Assembly (NCBI RefSeq): GCF_025146565.1
Contig: NZ_CP102258.1
Span: forward strand, 3,318,001-3,382,000
Direction: 5' to 3'
Length of the DNA: 64,000 nt
Origin: Bacteroides eggerthii
GTDB lineage: Bacteria; Bacteroidota; Bacteroidia; Bacteroidales; Bacteroidaceae
Shown here: positions 45,701-54,170 of the stretch, one piece after another
Position numbering within the stretch: the first letter of the stretch is position 1
Layout: each line of letters begins with the position of its first letter
The notes under the pieces: model-generated
Seen by the model: the letters and a program-made list of their open reading frames with translations, nothing else
What the model was told of the DNA's origin: nothing
Database searches by the model: none
Translations under genes and position numbers: made by a program

Positions 45701-45866
45701 CTGCATTGGCACCGGGATAGGTGGCCCACACGTTGATGGTAGGTGGGGCTATGTCCGGATATTGCTCCACCGGAAGAGTGAATGCCGAGATAACCCCCAT
45801 CAGTACAATTACTACAGAGATAACGCCCGAAAGCACCGGGCGGTCTATAAAAAAGCGCAGGTTCAT
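42753..45866 (-). CDS. RND (HAE1/AcrB-type) efflux pump inner-membrane subunit
   Basis: 1037 residues, the normal length of AcrB-type pumps. It has FIDRPVLSGVISVVIVLMG at the N-terminus, PEQYPDIAPP-type start of the porter domain, and the membrane proton-relay motif GTVVDDAIVVVEA with paired Asp residues. GLLAKTAILLTEYA occurs in TM10 and PCGLMGSFLFAWLFG in the C-terminal half. It exports drugs, dyes or bile-type compounds using proton flow. It overlaps the adaptor gene by 4 bp and is 1 bp from the outer-membrane factor gene. Confidence 0.95.
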   Translation of the reverse strand: MNLRFFIDRPVLSGVISVVIVLMGVISAFTLPVEQYPDIAPPTINVWATYPGANAETVQKAVIVPLEEAINGVEDMTYMTSTASNTGDASINIYFKQGANADMAAVNVQNRVNGVLSQLPAEATKTGVTTEKQQNAELLTFALYSPDDRFDQTFLNNYVKINVEPKLKRIGGVGKTQLFGSNYSMRLWLRPDKMAQYGLIPDDISSVLAKQNIEAATGSFGANHPTANEYTMKYRGRLSTAKEFGELVIKSLPGGDVLRLKDVANVELGDEYYNYSTEVNGHPAAIMLINQKAGSNASSTINEIHEVLDDLKRDLPEGAEFVVLTDTNKFLYASINSVIRTLIEAILLVIVVVYVFLQDIKSTLIPTISIFVSIIGTFAVMSMIGFSINLLTLFALVLAIGTVVDDAIVVVEAVQAKFDEGYQSPVLAADDAMKGVSSAILTSTIIFMAVFIPVAMMGGTSGAFYAQFGITMAVAVGISAVNAFTLSPALCALFLKPYIDEHGNTKNNFAARFRKAFNAVFDRLSRRYVRAVLYIIHRRWLLWGTIAVSFGLLVLFVNVTKTGLIPQEDTGTVMVSMNTKPGSSMAQTNKVMERINSRLDSIGEIEYSGAVAGFSFSGSGPSQAMYFMTLKDWDQRKGEGQSVDGVIGKIYAGTSDISDATVFAMSPPMIAGYGMGNGFELYLQDKTGGDIAAFKKEADKFVEALFRRPEIGEVYSSFATDYPQYWVDIDAAKCEQSGVSPADVLSTLSGYYTGSYVSDFNRFSKLYHVTMQAPAEYRINTESLNLMYVRTVDGSMAPLSQFVRLTKTNGPSDLTRFNLFNAISINGSPASGYSSGQVIKAIGETAREVLPATCSYEFGGLSREESKTTNNASLIFVLCMVLIYLILCALYESAFIPFAVLLSVPCGLMGSFLFAWLFGLENNIYMQTGLIMIIGLLAKTAILLTEYAGKRRSEGMTLAQAAYSAAKVRLRPILMTVLSMVFGLIPLMMAHGVGANGSRSLATGVIGGMIVGTLALLFLVPSLFIVFQYIQERVKHN

Positions 45867-46987
45867 GGGGCTACGGTTTTAGGTGTGACAATCATTCCTT
45901 CTTTTACAAGACCTACACCTTCGGCAATGATGGTGTCTCCAACCGACAACCCTTGCTTCACAACGAAGTGATTGCCGTCGTTCAGACGGTCCACGGTCAG
46001 GTAGGCAGCTTCGGCCTTTCCGTTTTTCAGGCGGTAGGCGATAACCTTGTCCTGTAGTTCCACGGTGGCAGTCATGGGAATAAGGATGGCATCCGCATTC
46101 AATCCTTGTATAACCACGTTGCCAATGGTTCCGCTCAGCAGTTCATGATCGGGGTTAGGGAACAACGCCTTTATCTGTACCGCGCCGGTGGTGGGATTCA
46201 CCACACCGCTGACGGTTTCTACATATCCTTTCTTCCCATAGAGAGTGCCGTCATTCAGTTGCAGGCTGACTTCCGGCATTTCGGAAATCATCTTGTCAAT
46301 TGAGCCGTATCGTGCCCTTAACTGGCGTAGTTTGTTTTCGGATACGGAAAAATAGACGTACATCTCCGAATTGTCAAACACCACTGTGAACGGCTGTGTC
46401 ATGTTGGGACTGACAAGTGCACCAATACGGAAAGGTAGTGTACCTACTACTCCGTTGCTTGGGCTTTTTATTTCGGTATATGAAAGATTGTTGCGGGCAT
46501 CCGTTTCTTGTGCCTTTGCCTGTTCGAGTTCGGCTAGTGCCACAGCCAGTTGGTTTCGGGCAAGGGAAAGGTCGTATTCGGATATGACCTTCTCATCAAA
46601 CAAGGCTTGCTTGCCTTGCAGTTCGATTTGTGCTGTTTCTGTTTTCGCCTGCGCCGCGCTGACGTTGGCTTGTGCCGTGCGTAATGCCGCCCGATAGGGC
46701 ACTTGGTCTATGATAGCCAGCACCTGTCCGTTTTTTACCTGTTCGCCCTCTTTCACGCACAGGCGCATGATGCGGCCCAACACCTGGGGCATGATGTCCA
46801 CATCTTGCCGTCCGCGGATGGAAGCAGAATACATTTCCTGAAATTCAACCGGCTGGGAAGAAACCACCATAACGGGCAATGTCTGTCCTGTTTCCATCCC
46901 TTTCTGTTTCGGTTTGCAGGCTGTCAGTGAAACAGCCAGGAGGGTCGTTGCCGTGATACCGGCAATCCATGTTTGTCGATTCATCAT
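45863..46987 (-). CDS. RND efflux periplasmic adaptor (AcrA-type lipoprotein)
   Basis: 374 residues. Lipobox LAVSLTAC (Cys about residue 23). Barrel-sandwich and hairpin domains: IRGRQDVDIMPQVLGRI, VKEGEQVKNGQVLAIID, then paired helices (AQIELQGKQALFDEKVISEYD), then YTEIKSPSNGVVG. Beta-barrel and membrane-proximal parts follow to residue 374. It joins the RND pump to the outer-membrane channel. It overlaps the GNAT gene stop by 4 bp. Confidence 0.94.
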   Translation of the reverse strand: MMNRQTWIAGITATTLLAVSLTACKPKQKGMETGQTLPVMVVSSQPVEFQEMYSASIRGRQDVDIMPQVLGRIMRLCVKEGEQVKNGQVLAIIDQVPYRAALRTAQANVSAAQAKTETAQIELQGKQALFDEKVISEYDLSLARNQLAVALAELEQAKAQETDARNNLSYTEIKSPSNGVVGTLPFRIGALVSPNMTQPFTVVFDNSEMYVYFSVSENKLRQLRARYGSIDKMISEMPEVSLQLNDGTLYGKKGYVETVSGVVNPTTGAVQIKALFPNPDHELLSGTIGNVVIQGLNADAILIPMTATVELQDKVIAYRLKNGKAEAAYLTVDRLNDGNHFVVKQGLSVGDTIIAEGVGLVKEGMIVTPKTVAP

Positions 46988-47523
46988 TTGTTTTTATAGT
47001 TTTTCCATTCTTTATTCAATACCGCATAGATACAAGTGTCCTCATACTTTGGTGTCCCATCGGGGTGGCATACAAACGAAATGAACTCCTTCATACATCC
47101 TTCGTTCCTCATCTCGAGTCGTTCGCACAATCTTTTCGACCGCAGATTGTCATCTTCTACAAATCCGTAAACGCGCCGTGCATCGGCTTCATGGAAAAGG
47201 TAATCCAGAAAACCTGTTGCCGCTTCGTATGCAAGTCCTTTTCCCTCAAAGCGTTGGTTGAAGTGCCAGCCTACACTATATGTATCTGCATATTCGCGCA
47301 GAGCGAAAACATCACCGATGATGAAATCGTCCTCCTGCAGACACACGGCATAACGCAACATATCTTTGGAGGAATGGAACATGTAGGCCAACGCTGATTC
47401 CTCGGAAGACAAACGGTCGCCAACAAAGCAATTGACACGCGGACGGGAGAGGTATTCCAACAACCCTTCGGCATCCTTCTTCTGAAAGTTCCTAATGATA
47501 AGATGTTCTGTTCTAATAATCAT
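46984..47523 (-). CDS. GNAT family N-acetyltransferase (RimJ/RimL-like)
   Basis: About 179 residues from MIIRTEHLIIRNFQKKDAEG (ATG 47523; earlier in-frame ATG at 47595 adds an unlikely leader). The acetyl-CoA-binding strand and helix are SVGWHFNQRFEGKGLAYEAATGFLDYLF, then RRVYGFVEDDNLRSKRLCERLEM. These proteins acetylate a protein N-terminus or a small-molecule amine. As first gene of the efflux operon (4-bp overlap with the adaptor) it may modify the pump's substrate. Confidence 0.9.
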   Translation of the reverse strand: MIIRTEHLIIRNFQKKDAEGLLEYLSRPRVNCFVGDRLSSEESALAYMFHSSKDMLRYAVCLQEDDFIIGDVFALREYADTYSVGWHFNQRFEGKGLAYEAATGFLDYLFHEADARRVYGFVEDDNLRSKRLCERLEMRNEGCMKEFISFVCHPDGTPKYEDTCIYAVLNKEWKNYKNK

Positions 47524-47544
47524 ATATAGAATAAATTTTAGGTG

Positions 47545-47552
47545 CAAAAGTA
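47545..47552 (-). promoter_or_regulatory. -7 box for the GNAT-RND efflux operon
   Basis: CAAAAGTA reads TACTTTTG on the minus strand, 21 bp before the ATG at 47523. A -33 element is weak. Confidence 0.5.
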
Positions 47553-47644
47553 TTCCGTATCCAGCATGGCAACAATCAGAATACAATCGAAGCAACCAAA
47601 TTGGTTTCTGAAGTACCCCAAAAAGCTTTTGAAACGTATAAACC

Positions 47645-49435
47645 TTATAAGTCTTTCAACTTGTCAAAACGAATAATCCTATCGGAAATCACCGGGGAGC
47701 GGCGTATCCGTAAAAGTTCATCCTCGGATATATGCAAGGTATCACCTTACTATTTTTCTTTTCGGACTGATGGCAATGCCCGGCTTTCGAGGTTCAAGAA
47801 TGCTTTCTCCAATGCCACTCCAGCGAAATTTTTCCAGACCAAGCAAGTTTAGAAGCGTAGGATATATATCAATCTGCCCCATTACTTGGGGATAGTGCAT
47901 CGGTACAGGAGAGTTCAATACGATGAATGGAGTGAACTCGTTTTCGGGAATTATTCCTTTCCCAGCCTTTGTATGACACAGTTCTTTCCGGTGATCTGCC
48001 AAGCCTTCGTGGTCGCCGATTATCACAACTATGGTACGTTCATATTCGGGACGGGTTTTCAGATATTCCACGAATTTCCCGATAGCTTCGTCTGTATAAT
48101 GCGCACAGTCATATAATCTGCCATGATTTCGGGAATCCGATTAGAGAAATGAACGGTCTTAAGCGATTCGGGCATCTTGAACGGTGAATGACCGGAATAA
48201 GTGACCATCTGAATAAATACGTTTTCACCGGAGTGCCAAACTTCTCCTTTTTCAATCTTTTCCCTGCATTGGGCAAAAAATGCCTTATCACCCAGTCGCT
48301 TCCGATTTCCGAATGACAGAAACATTCGGAAATCGGGATAAGAGATAATAGTATCTATTCCGAAACTCCGTGCCACTGCTCCTTGGTTCCATGTCTTTGT
48401 CTTGTCCACCGTGAGAAGATAGTTACGTGCGCCTTTCAGCTCCTTCATAGCTTTGGGCAAAGTGTGGTATGTATTGAAAGGGAAACGGCAACTGTATGCG
48501 CCGGTCTGCAATGGCAACAGACCGGCAAGCATAAGCAACTGGGCGTCAATGGAACGCCCTCCGTTGACTTGTGTTAGCACATGGGGCGCATACAGCGTAG
48601 ACGGTTCTTTGAGGAGCTTGTTAAGGTAAGGTGTGATTTCCTAATTTTCGACCGTAAGATTCAATACCCAACTTTCCAGTGATTCAGCCAAAATAAGGAT
48701 GCAGTTATCCCTGTATTCAATCTCCGGTACGGGAACGAGCGATGGTCTCCCGGAAAGCCAGGTATGAATCTCACGCTCCTGTTCTTCTGTAAGTTCGGGA
48801 AACTCCTCCGCATAGTCAAAATAAAGTGTGCCGAACAGTGTGTAGAGTGGTGGACCACTGGCATGTTGATGTGCGGATGACTTCAATGTTCTGTATATCG
48901 CAATGAGACCTCCTCGGGCGGATAAATTGATACTTAACAGGGCACACGAAGAAATCAGTAATACAACGTATATCCGTCTGCTAAATCGGAATGTGATTTT
49001 CTGCCGACAACATATCCGAAATGTAAGGAATACGGTGACGACAGTCGAAATAGGGAACAACCAATCGCACCATCTTAATGAGGTGGTCACGCTTGGCAGG
49101 AAGTCTGCAAGATTTCCCGCCAACATATAACTTGACAGAGGTATGGCTGAAAAGTAAGTACGGTAATACATCAGGTTGGCAACCATCCATATATCCAGCA
49201 TAGCCATGACAAGTATCCCTGCCGCAATATGCCTTATCAATATATAAGGGAGAGACAACAGAAGGGTTGCCACAAAAGCAGTGGCATACGACTCCCAGCA
49301 TGAAAAAGGTGTAAAGGTGGTATAATAACACCATATTGCATTGAACAGAAGAAACTTGAAAAATATTCCTGCTATTGGAATGACGGACAGCATACTGTTG
49401 CCCGTGACATTCCTTTCTTGTTTATTGATTATCAT
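47645..49435 (-). pseudogene. broken LTA-synthase-like (sulfatase superfamily) phosphoglycerol transferase gene
   Basis: The original protein of about 590 residues begins with five membrane helices (residues 1-175) and continues with the catalytic sulfatase-like domain (NCILILAESLESWV, VNGGRSIDAQL, TYSGHSPF, VVIIGDHEGL). It is broken at three places: an in-frame TAG at 48641-48643 (LTVEN-stop-EITPYL), a one-base deletion near 48101-48107 (DYMTV-shift-HYTDEA), and a shift in the A-rich tract near 47750-47762 (ISPKRK-shift-GDTLHISEDE). Three apparently separate open frames here are pieces of one gene. The TAG suppresses the catalytic half. Confidence 0.85.
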
Positions 49436-49459
49436 AAACGTTTATTATATTCTATTCGG

Positions 49460-49516
49460 TTATTTGTTACCAGACACGGGGCGATAGTGTCCTGCTTCAT
49501 AATAGTTCTTTGTCAT
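49460..49516 (-). CDS. 18-residue peptide frame
   Basis: MTKNYYEAGHYRPVSGNK. The ATG directly follows the TAG of the 52-residue frame, so the two could be translationally coupled. Too short to judge; listed because it belongs to a run of tiny frames on the same strand. Confidence 0.3.
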   Translation of the reverse strand: MTKNYYEAGHYRPVSGNK

Positions 49517-49675
49517 CTATATTGGTTTGATTTTTTTTTCTTGTTCTTTTCGTGGCTCATACAATGCCTTTTCATTTAGGAGGGTGTCAGGCTTGGCACC
49601 GAGCATCCATAAAAAATGAGGAAATGGTAATACCAGTTTTACGCGTTTTACGGTATTGTTTTTTGCTTCTTCCAT
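49517..49675 (-). CDS. small basic peptide gene (52 residues)
   Basis: The frame starts MEEAKNNTVKRVKLVLP, has a hydrophobic-aromatic centre (FPHFLWMLGAK) and ends with a charged tail (REQEKKIKPI-type). No signal peptide. It lies between another small frame and the 18-residue peptide frame. No family recognised; it is close to the size of a bacteriocin leader or a small regulatory peptide. Confidence 0.4.
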   Translation of the reverse strand: MEEAKNNTVKRVKLVLPFPHFLWMLGAKPDTLLNEKALYEPRKEQEKKIKPI

Positions 49676-49698
49676 ATTTCTTTAGTATAATGTAACTA

Positions 49699-49801
49699 TT
49701 ATCCACAGCAGTATGGGCGGCAGCCTGTCATGCAAGCAGCTAATACAAAAACTATTGCCAGTACAACAAGGATGGTTGATTTACTTTTTTTGATTTTCCA
49801 T
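49699..49801 (-). pseudogene. frameshifted small lipoprotein-like peptide ending CRPYCCG
   Basis: ATG 49801 starts MENQKK and then meets TAA in a run of seven A; with one A fewer the frame reads a hydrophobic helix (ILVVLAIVFVLAAC) and ends CMTGCRPYCCG with TAA at 49699. The lipobox-like LAAC and cysteine-rich tail look like a small lipoprotein. It may be a dead gene or be expressed by slippage on the A-run. Confidence 0.4.
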
Positions 49802-49882
49802 TACTAATTTCGTTTTTAGTTAAATAAAGACAGATTGTGTCGATTCTACGATTGATTTCTTTTGTTTACAACTATTATCGGG

Positions 49883-50035
49883 TCATTTTATGGGGTGCTT
49901 AATAGTCACCGTCACTTGTTCTGCCTTGTTGGACGGATTATATAGCAGATGGCTACACGAACCCATACATACCACATATCCACATAGCAGAATCCATACT
50001 GTGATAACTGTTATTTTGCTTTTTTTCTGTTTCAT
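49883..50035 (-). CDS. small membrane/lipoprotein-like peptide (50 residues)
   Basis: A hydrophobic signal or helix (ITVITVWILLCGYVVC) is followed by a lipobox-like MGSC and a short polar tail ending TIKHPIK. It lies 5 bp after the stop of the 275-residue outer-membrane-type gene, so it is probably in the same transcript. Unrecognised; below the length usually annotated. Confidence 0.45.
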   Translation of the reverse strand: MKQKKSKITVITVWILLCGYVVCMGSCSHLLYNPSNKAEQVTVTIKHPIK

Positions 50036-50040
50036 GTTTA

Positions 50041-50868
50041 TCAATGATTAAAGAATAAACCTTTCAGGATTTGCTGGAACATCCCACCAAAATCAGCGTT
50101 TATTTCGCTGCCGTTATGCTTATACGACGGACGTATTATCGGCACAGTCCATTGCTGGTGGAACAAGTTGTTGCCATAACACCTCATGCCCATATCCATT
50201 GTCCATCGTTCTGCCAAATCAAAAGACAGATAACCACCATAATGATAGCCGTCTAAATACCTCTTCGGCTTCATATCCAACATGTATGTGCGATAATATG
50301 TACCAAAGAGATGAAGCGATGTTTTGGGATAGAATTGATAGGAAACATCGGTTCCAATCCCGAATGTATTGCTACTCGAACGAGGAATACTCAGTTTGTG
50401 CGCATAGAGGCTTATGCCAAATTCCCATCTGTAGTTTGGAGAATACGCCGTTTTAACTTCAGCGTAATTCGATACGCCAACTCCTATGATGTTTTCTTGT
50501 CTGCCACGTCCCCAAACATCTATCTTGTCAAACCGATGAATAATCCCACCAACGCTATATTCGCCTTTATGTAAGGATGAATGACCAACAGGAAAATTCA
50601 ATGTGCAATCAGGGTGAAAATTCAAAAGCATTTCAGGCTTCTTGGAAATGATATCAAAATGTGAAGACAGAAATGACTTTCCATATTCAAAAGACGGCAG
50701 TTTGGTTGTATCTATGCCCAATACAATCCGTTTTGTATGGTCAGGGGACAGCATAGGGTTTTCTTGCCCGTATAATCGGGAGCAAATGGACAACATAGCC
50801 ATGATAATGAGAACCACACTATATGCCGTCAGATTAATACCGCAAATTTTCAATTTCTGTTTCCACAT
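50041..50868 (-). CDS. unknown outer-membrane/periplasmic beta-rich protein
   Basis: 275 residues. The N-terminus has a signal-anchor type hydrophobic segment (about 12-33) with LYGQEN at its end. The rest is rich in alternating aromatic beta strands (YRWEFGISLYAHKLSIP, GTDVSYQFYPKTSLHLFGTYYRTY, YGGYLSFDLAERWTMDMGMR), typical of an outer-membrane barrel. No named family. It is followed by the small peptide gene and preceded by a 224-residue barrel gene on the same strand. Confidence 0.6.
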   Translation of the reverse strand: MWKQKLKICGINLTAYSVVLIIMAMLSICSRLYGQENPMLSPDHTKRIVLGIDTTKLPSFEYGKSFLSSHFDIISKKPEMLLNFHPDCTLNFPVGHSSLHKGEYSVGGIIHRFDKIDVWGRGRQENIIGVGVSNYAEVKTAYSPNYRWEFGISLYAHKLSIPRSSSNTFGIGTDVSYQFYPKTSLHLFGTYYRTYMLDMKPKRYLDGYHYGGYLSFDLAERWTMDMGMRCYGNNLFHQQWTVPIIRPSYKHNGSEINADFGGMFQQILKGLFFNH

Positions 50869-50901
50869 AACGGTTCTTATAGTATAAACTTATACCCTTT
50901 T

Positions 50902-51576
50902 TCAGAATATATAAGCGCAGGATGCCACAAATGTCCTGTTCTTACTGTCCACACCACTCTTGTTTATATTCTTCATCCCCCAATCATAGCCAATGGAAAA
51001 CTGGACATGGCGGGCAATCTCAGTTCCGGCACGGAATCCCATCCCCCAATCGAAGCGATTGAGCATCTTGTCACTGAACACATTGCCTGCCATCTCTTTT
51101 GTCGTGGCAGTTCCCTTATCGGGAGTGATGGTCTCTTTTGCTTTACCAAACAGGCCGATGTTAAAATATGGTCCGGCATTGATGAACAAACTGACGTTCC
51201 GTCCTACGGAAAACTTGTAACCGATATGGACAGGAATATTCAGGTAGTAAGGGATACATTTATTGTCCCAACTAAAACCCGATGACGGCTTGTCCGTTTT
51301 TTCTCCTACAGAGGAGTTATAGTTACCGTCGTAATAGTATCCCGGACTCTTCCAGCCATGTGAAGAGAGCATCAATCCAAAGTCCATGTAAAGGCCTTTT
51401 GTCACTATAGGAAGCCCAAGCTCTCCCTTTACACCGACATGAAAACCGGACTGAGATTTGTAACCACTTGGAGAACTGAGGTTGTAACCTCCTGTCACCC
51501 CCACTCTGAAATCTTGCGCTTTCGTCGCCATGCAGAATGGCAGGGCGAGAAGCAATGTCAATAGAATTTTCTTCAT
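50902..51576 (-). CDS. porin-family outer-membrane beta-barrel protein
   Basis: 224 residues with a clear signal peptide (LLTLLLALPFCMATKAQD). The mature part shows repeated strands with a glycine-aromatic pattern (FRVGVTGGYNLSSPSGY, YFNIGLFGKAK, WGMGFRAGTEIARHVQFSIGYDWGMKN) and ends in Phe (VASCAYIF), the usual outer-membrane barrel C-terminus. A TAATTTTG box lies upstream at 51600-51607 (minus). It may be regulated by the divergent LytS/LytTR pair. Confidence 0.82.
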   Translation of the reverse strand: MKKILLTLLLALPFCMATKAQDFRVGVTGGYNLSSPSGYKSQSGFHVGVKGELGLPIVTKGLYMDFGLMLSSHGWKSPGYYYDGNYNSSVGEKTDKPSSGFSWDNKCIPYYLNIPVHIGYKFSVGRNVSLFINAGPYFNIGLFGKAKETITPDKGTATTKEMAGNVFSDKMLNRFDWGMGFRAGTEIARHVQFSIGYDWGMKNINKSGVDSKNRTFVASCAYIF

Positions 51577-51836
51577 ACTGAAATTAATTATTTATGACGC
51601 AAAATTATCCGTAGTCATTTAGTCGTAATAGCGGAATCGGAATGAAACGGAAGAATCTGTGTCCGAACCGACTGAATCGACCATCCAAATTTTCCAAAGG
51701 CCGAACTTCCAGAATTGTCACTTCAATGGATATAGGAGGTAGCATACTGCCCGTTTCAACATTCATTTTCATCACTTCAAGGGTAATTTTATCCGTTTCA
51801 GTCGGTTTTATTCTATCAACTAAAGATGTAAAGCCC

Positions 51837-51844
51837 TATCTTTG
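51837..51844 (+). promoter_or_regulatory. -7 box for the LytS-type kinase gene
   Basis: TATCTTTG matches TAnnTTTG and lies 29 bp before the ATG at 51873; no clear -33 box. Confidence 0.45.
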
Positions 51845-51872
51845 CGGAATATGAAGTAACTTTGTATCCGAT

Positions 51873-52964
51873 ATGACCAACGAGAATATGATAATAATGA
51901 ATTGGAAGAACGGTCTGTTGTTATCGACCGTTTCCTATATGCTCTACCTCATTCTGTGGTTTATACTCGATAATGAAACCGCCGGCCAATTGCCAGAGAT
52001 GACGGTAGCCGATTATATCATTGATTATCTGTTTTGTATGCTGTTTACCTACATCTCTTTAGGATTTTCCTTTTTGGTCTTTAGGATATTGCCATTTAGG
52101 ACATCTTATATGTGGGTGATTGTCTATGCTTCCTGCCTTTTTACCCTGAACAACGTTGTCGCATTCGGCATGATTTCTTTGTTCAACTTCTTATGGGGTG
52201 AAAACGGCAATGGGCTTCTTGACGAACTTATCAACATGAAAGGCGCATATACTTTTGCCATGATATCCACATTCTTGTCAAGCATCTATGCCAACACGTT
52301 CTATCTTCAGTCGTACATCAAGGCACGCGATGAGAAACAGACACTTGAAATGGCATTGATGAAAGAAAAGGAGATAGCCTTGCAGTCACAGCTCAATTCT
52401 CTTAAACTGCAAATCAATCCGCATTTCATGTTCAACAACTTCAACAACCTGCTGGAACTGATTGAAGAAGATACCGGACTTGCCGGAAAATTCCTAAGCC
52501 ATCTGTTGAAAGTGTATAGATACATCATTACCAATCTGGACAGGAATCTGATACCTGTCGCGGACGAAATCAAGTTTCTTGATTCATATTTGTACTTGAT
52601 GAAAGTGCGCCACGACGAAGGTGTCATTGCAAAAGTAAGTCCGGGCGTCAGACAATGCAAAGGTTTTCTTCCTCCGGCTGTATTGCAGCTTCTTGTGGAA
52701 AACGCAATAAAACATAACAGCTTTTCATCTGAACATCCGTTGGTCATCGACATAAAGCTGTCCGATGATTACATAACTGTCTGCAACCTTAAGCTACCTT
52801 TGATATCCCCAATCGAATCAACTGGTTTAGGACTTAAAAATATCACAGAACGATATGTTTTGCTTTGTGATAAAAAGGTCAAGATAGAGAATGCCGAAAA
52901 CTTCTATTCGGTAAGTCTGCCCATTATAAAAAACATCATTCCTTATGAAAATACTGATTCTTGA
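51873..52964 (+). CDS. LytS-type sensor histidine kinase
   Basis: 363 residues. Four membrane helices in the first 145 residues are followed by a coiled segment (LEMALMKEKEIALQSQLNSLKLQ) and the His_kinase core with QINPHFMFNNFNNLLELI (phospho-His in the NPHF motif), VLQLLVENAIKHN and GLGLKNITERY. It is a membrane-anchored kinase of the LytS/YehU class. It overlaps the response-regulator gene by 20 bp. Confidence 0.9.
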   Translation: MTNENMIIMNWKNGLLLSTVSYMLYLILWFILDNETAGQLPEMTVADYIIDYLFCMLFTYISLGFSFLVFRILPFRTSYMWVIVYASCLFTLNNVVAFGMISLFNFLWGENGNGLLDELINMKGAYTFAMISTFLSSIYANTFYLQSYIKARDEKQTLEMALMKEKEIALQSQLNSLKLQINPHFMFNNFNNLLELIEEDTGLAGKFLSHLLKVYRYIITNLDRNLIPVADEIKFLDSYLYLMKVRHDEGVIAKVSPGVRQCKGFLPPAVLQLLVENAIKHNSFSSEHPLVIDIKLSDDYITVCNLKLPLISPIESTGLGLKNITERYVLLCDKKVKIENAENFYSVSLPIIKNIIPYENTDS

Positions 52965-53700
52965 AGACGAACAGCGTAATGCCAAACGCCTCATAAGACT
53001 ACTGAACGACATTGACAGAACATTTGTTATCGAAGGTCCGCTTGCCAGCATCAGAGAGACAGTCGAATTCTTTCAATCCGGTAAAAACACAGACCTCATC
53101 CTTGCGGATATCCGTCTGACTGACGGTCTGAGTTTCGAAGCTCTCAAATATGCCCCGGCAACCGTACCCATCATATTTACCACCGCATACGATGAATATG
53201 CGGTACAGGCATTCAAGTTCAACAGTTTCGACTATCTTCTGAAACCATTGGACTCTGATGAACTTGAAGCGGCCATTGACAAGGCGGCCAAAACCGGTAA
53301 GAATTATACCGACGAAAACCTGCAACAGCTTTTTGATGCCTTACAGAAAAACCGATTCCGCTATCGGGAGCGTTTCCTGCTTCCTTACCGTGACGGATAT
53401 AAGACCGTACGCGTTTCGGACATCAACCACATCGAAACAGAAAACAAGATTGTATATCTCCGTCTTAACAACGGCACTTCCGAAGTGGTCAATGTGTCAA
53501 TGGATGAACTTGAACACCAACTGAATCCCGACTATTTCTTCCGGGCAAACCGCCAATATATTATCAATGTAGAGCACGTTTTGTTCCTCGGTAATTATTT
53601 TGGAGGAAAGTTGATTATCCGTTTGAAAGGTTATCCGAAGACGGAAATACAAGTGAGTAAGGAAAAGGCGCAGAGGCTTAAGGAATGGATTGACAGATAA
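52945..53700 (+). CDS. LytTR-family response regulator
   Basis: 251 residues. Receiver domain with LILEDE, phospho-acceptor DLILADIRLTDG, TTAYDEYAVQAF and the Lys in DYLLKPLD. The DNA-binding LytTR domain follows (about 150-251): VRVSDINHIETENKIVYLRL, FFRANRQYIINVEHV. It is coupled to the kinase gene and ends about 500 bp from the right junction of the inner element. It could control the divergent outer-membrane genes. Confidence 0.9.
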   Translation: MKILILEDEQRNAKRLIRLLNDIDRTFVIEGPLASIRETVEFFQSGKNTDLILADIRLTDGLSFEALKYAPATVPIIFTTAYDEYAVQAFKFNSFDYLLKPLDSDELEAAIDKAAKTGKNYTDENLQQLFDALQKNRFRYRERFLLPYRDGYKTVRVSDINHIETENKIVYLRLNNGTSEVVNVSMDELEHQLNPDYFFRANRQYIINVEHVLFLGNYFGGKLIIRLKGYPKTEIQVSKEKAQRLKEWIDR

Positions 53701-54170
53701 TTATTAACATGTGCGTAAAGTGAAATTATGTTCGTTTAAATTTGATTCTTACAAAATTTGCATTTGGCTCATCCTCTTTTAAACAAGTTATATCATTATC
53801 GGATTCGCTTTCATCGTTTCTAAATTAAGGAACAGCCCGTGATGTTCCAACATCCCGTTACGGAACATCTTCCACAAGATATTGCAGCCGAGTTGCGCCA
53901 ACGTGGATTCAATGGACAACTCGGAATGGGATTTGCCGCATTAATTAGGAAAATATGAAATAAGGTTTATCGGAATTGCCCGTTGAACCTGCTATTGCCA
54001 GTTAAAATTACAATAAGAAAAATTGCAGATAAACAAAAAAATACTATCTTTGCAGTGTAATAAAAGTGTTCTTTAGACTTAATGCAAAACATGGCGAATA
54101 TACGTAGTTCGCTCGTTTCTAAACCGTTACCTATCACAGCATAAATATCCTATAATTGTTTGTATTTCAA
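53701..54170. other. right-end non-coding region with a coding remnant and an outward promoter
   Basis: A minus-strand remnant at about 53788-53935 reads SELSIESTLAQLGCNILWKM then FRNGMLEHH and a stop, apparently the tail of a lost gene (transposase-like, uncertain). A plus-strand promoter TTG (54023) with TATCTTTG (54045-54052), 19 bp apart, points toward the junction; a 20-codon frame starting MQNMANIRSS follows it. Confidence 0.45.
54045..54052 (+). promoter_or_regulatory. outward-facing promoter at the right end of the inner element
   Basis: TATCTTTG with an ATTG at 54022-54025 (spacing 19) fits the Bacteroides consensus. Transcripts would run across the junction antisense to the truncated integrase. 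Confidence 0.5.

Noticed and set aside
47742..48580. Two separate small genes (109 and 173 residues)
   Set aside because: They are consecutive pieces of one sulfatase-like gene, joined by frame repair, not independent genes.
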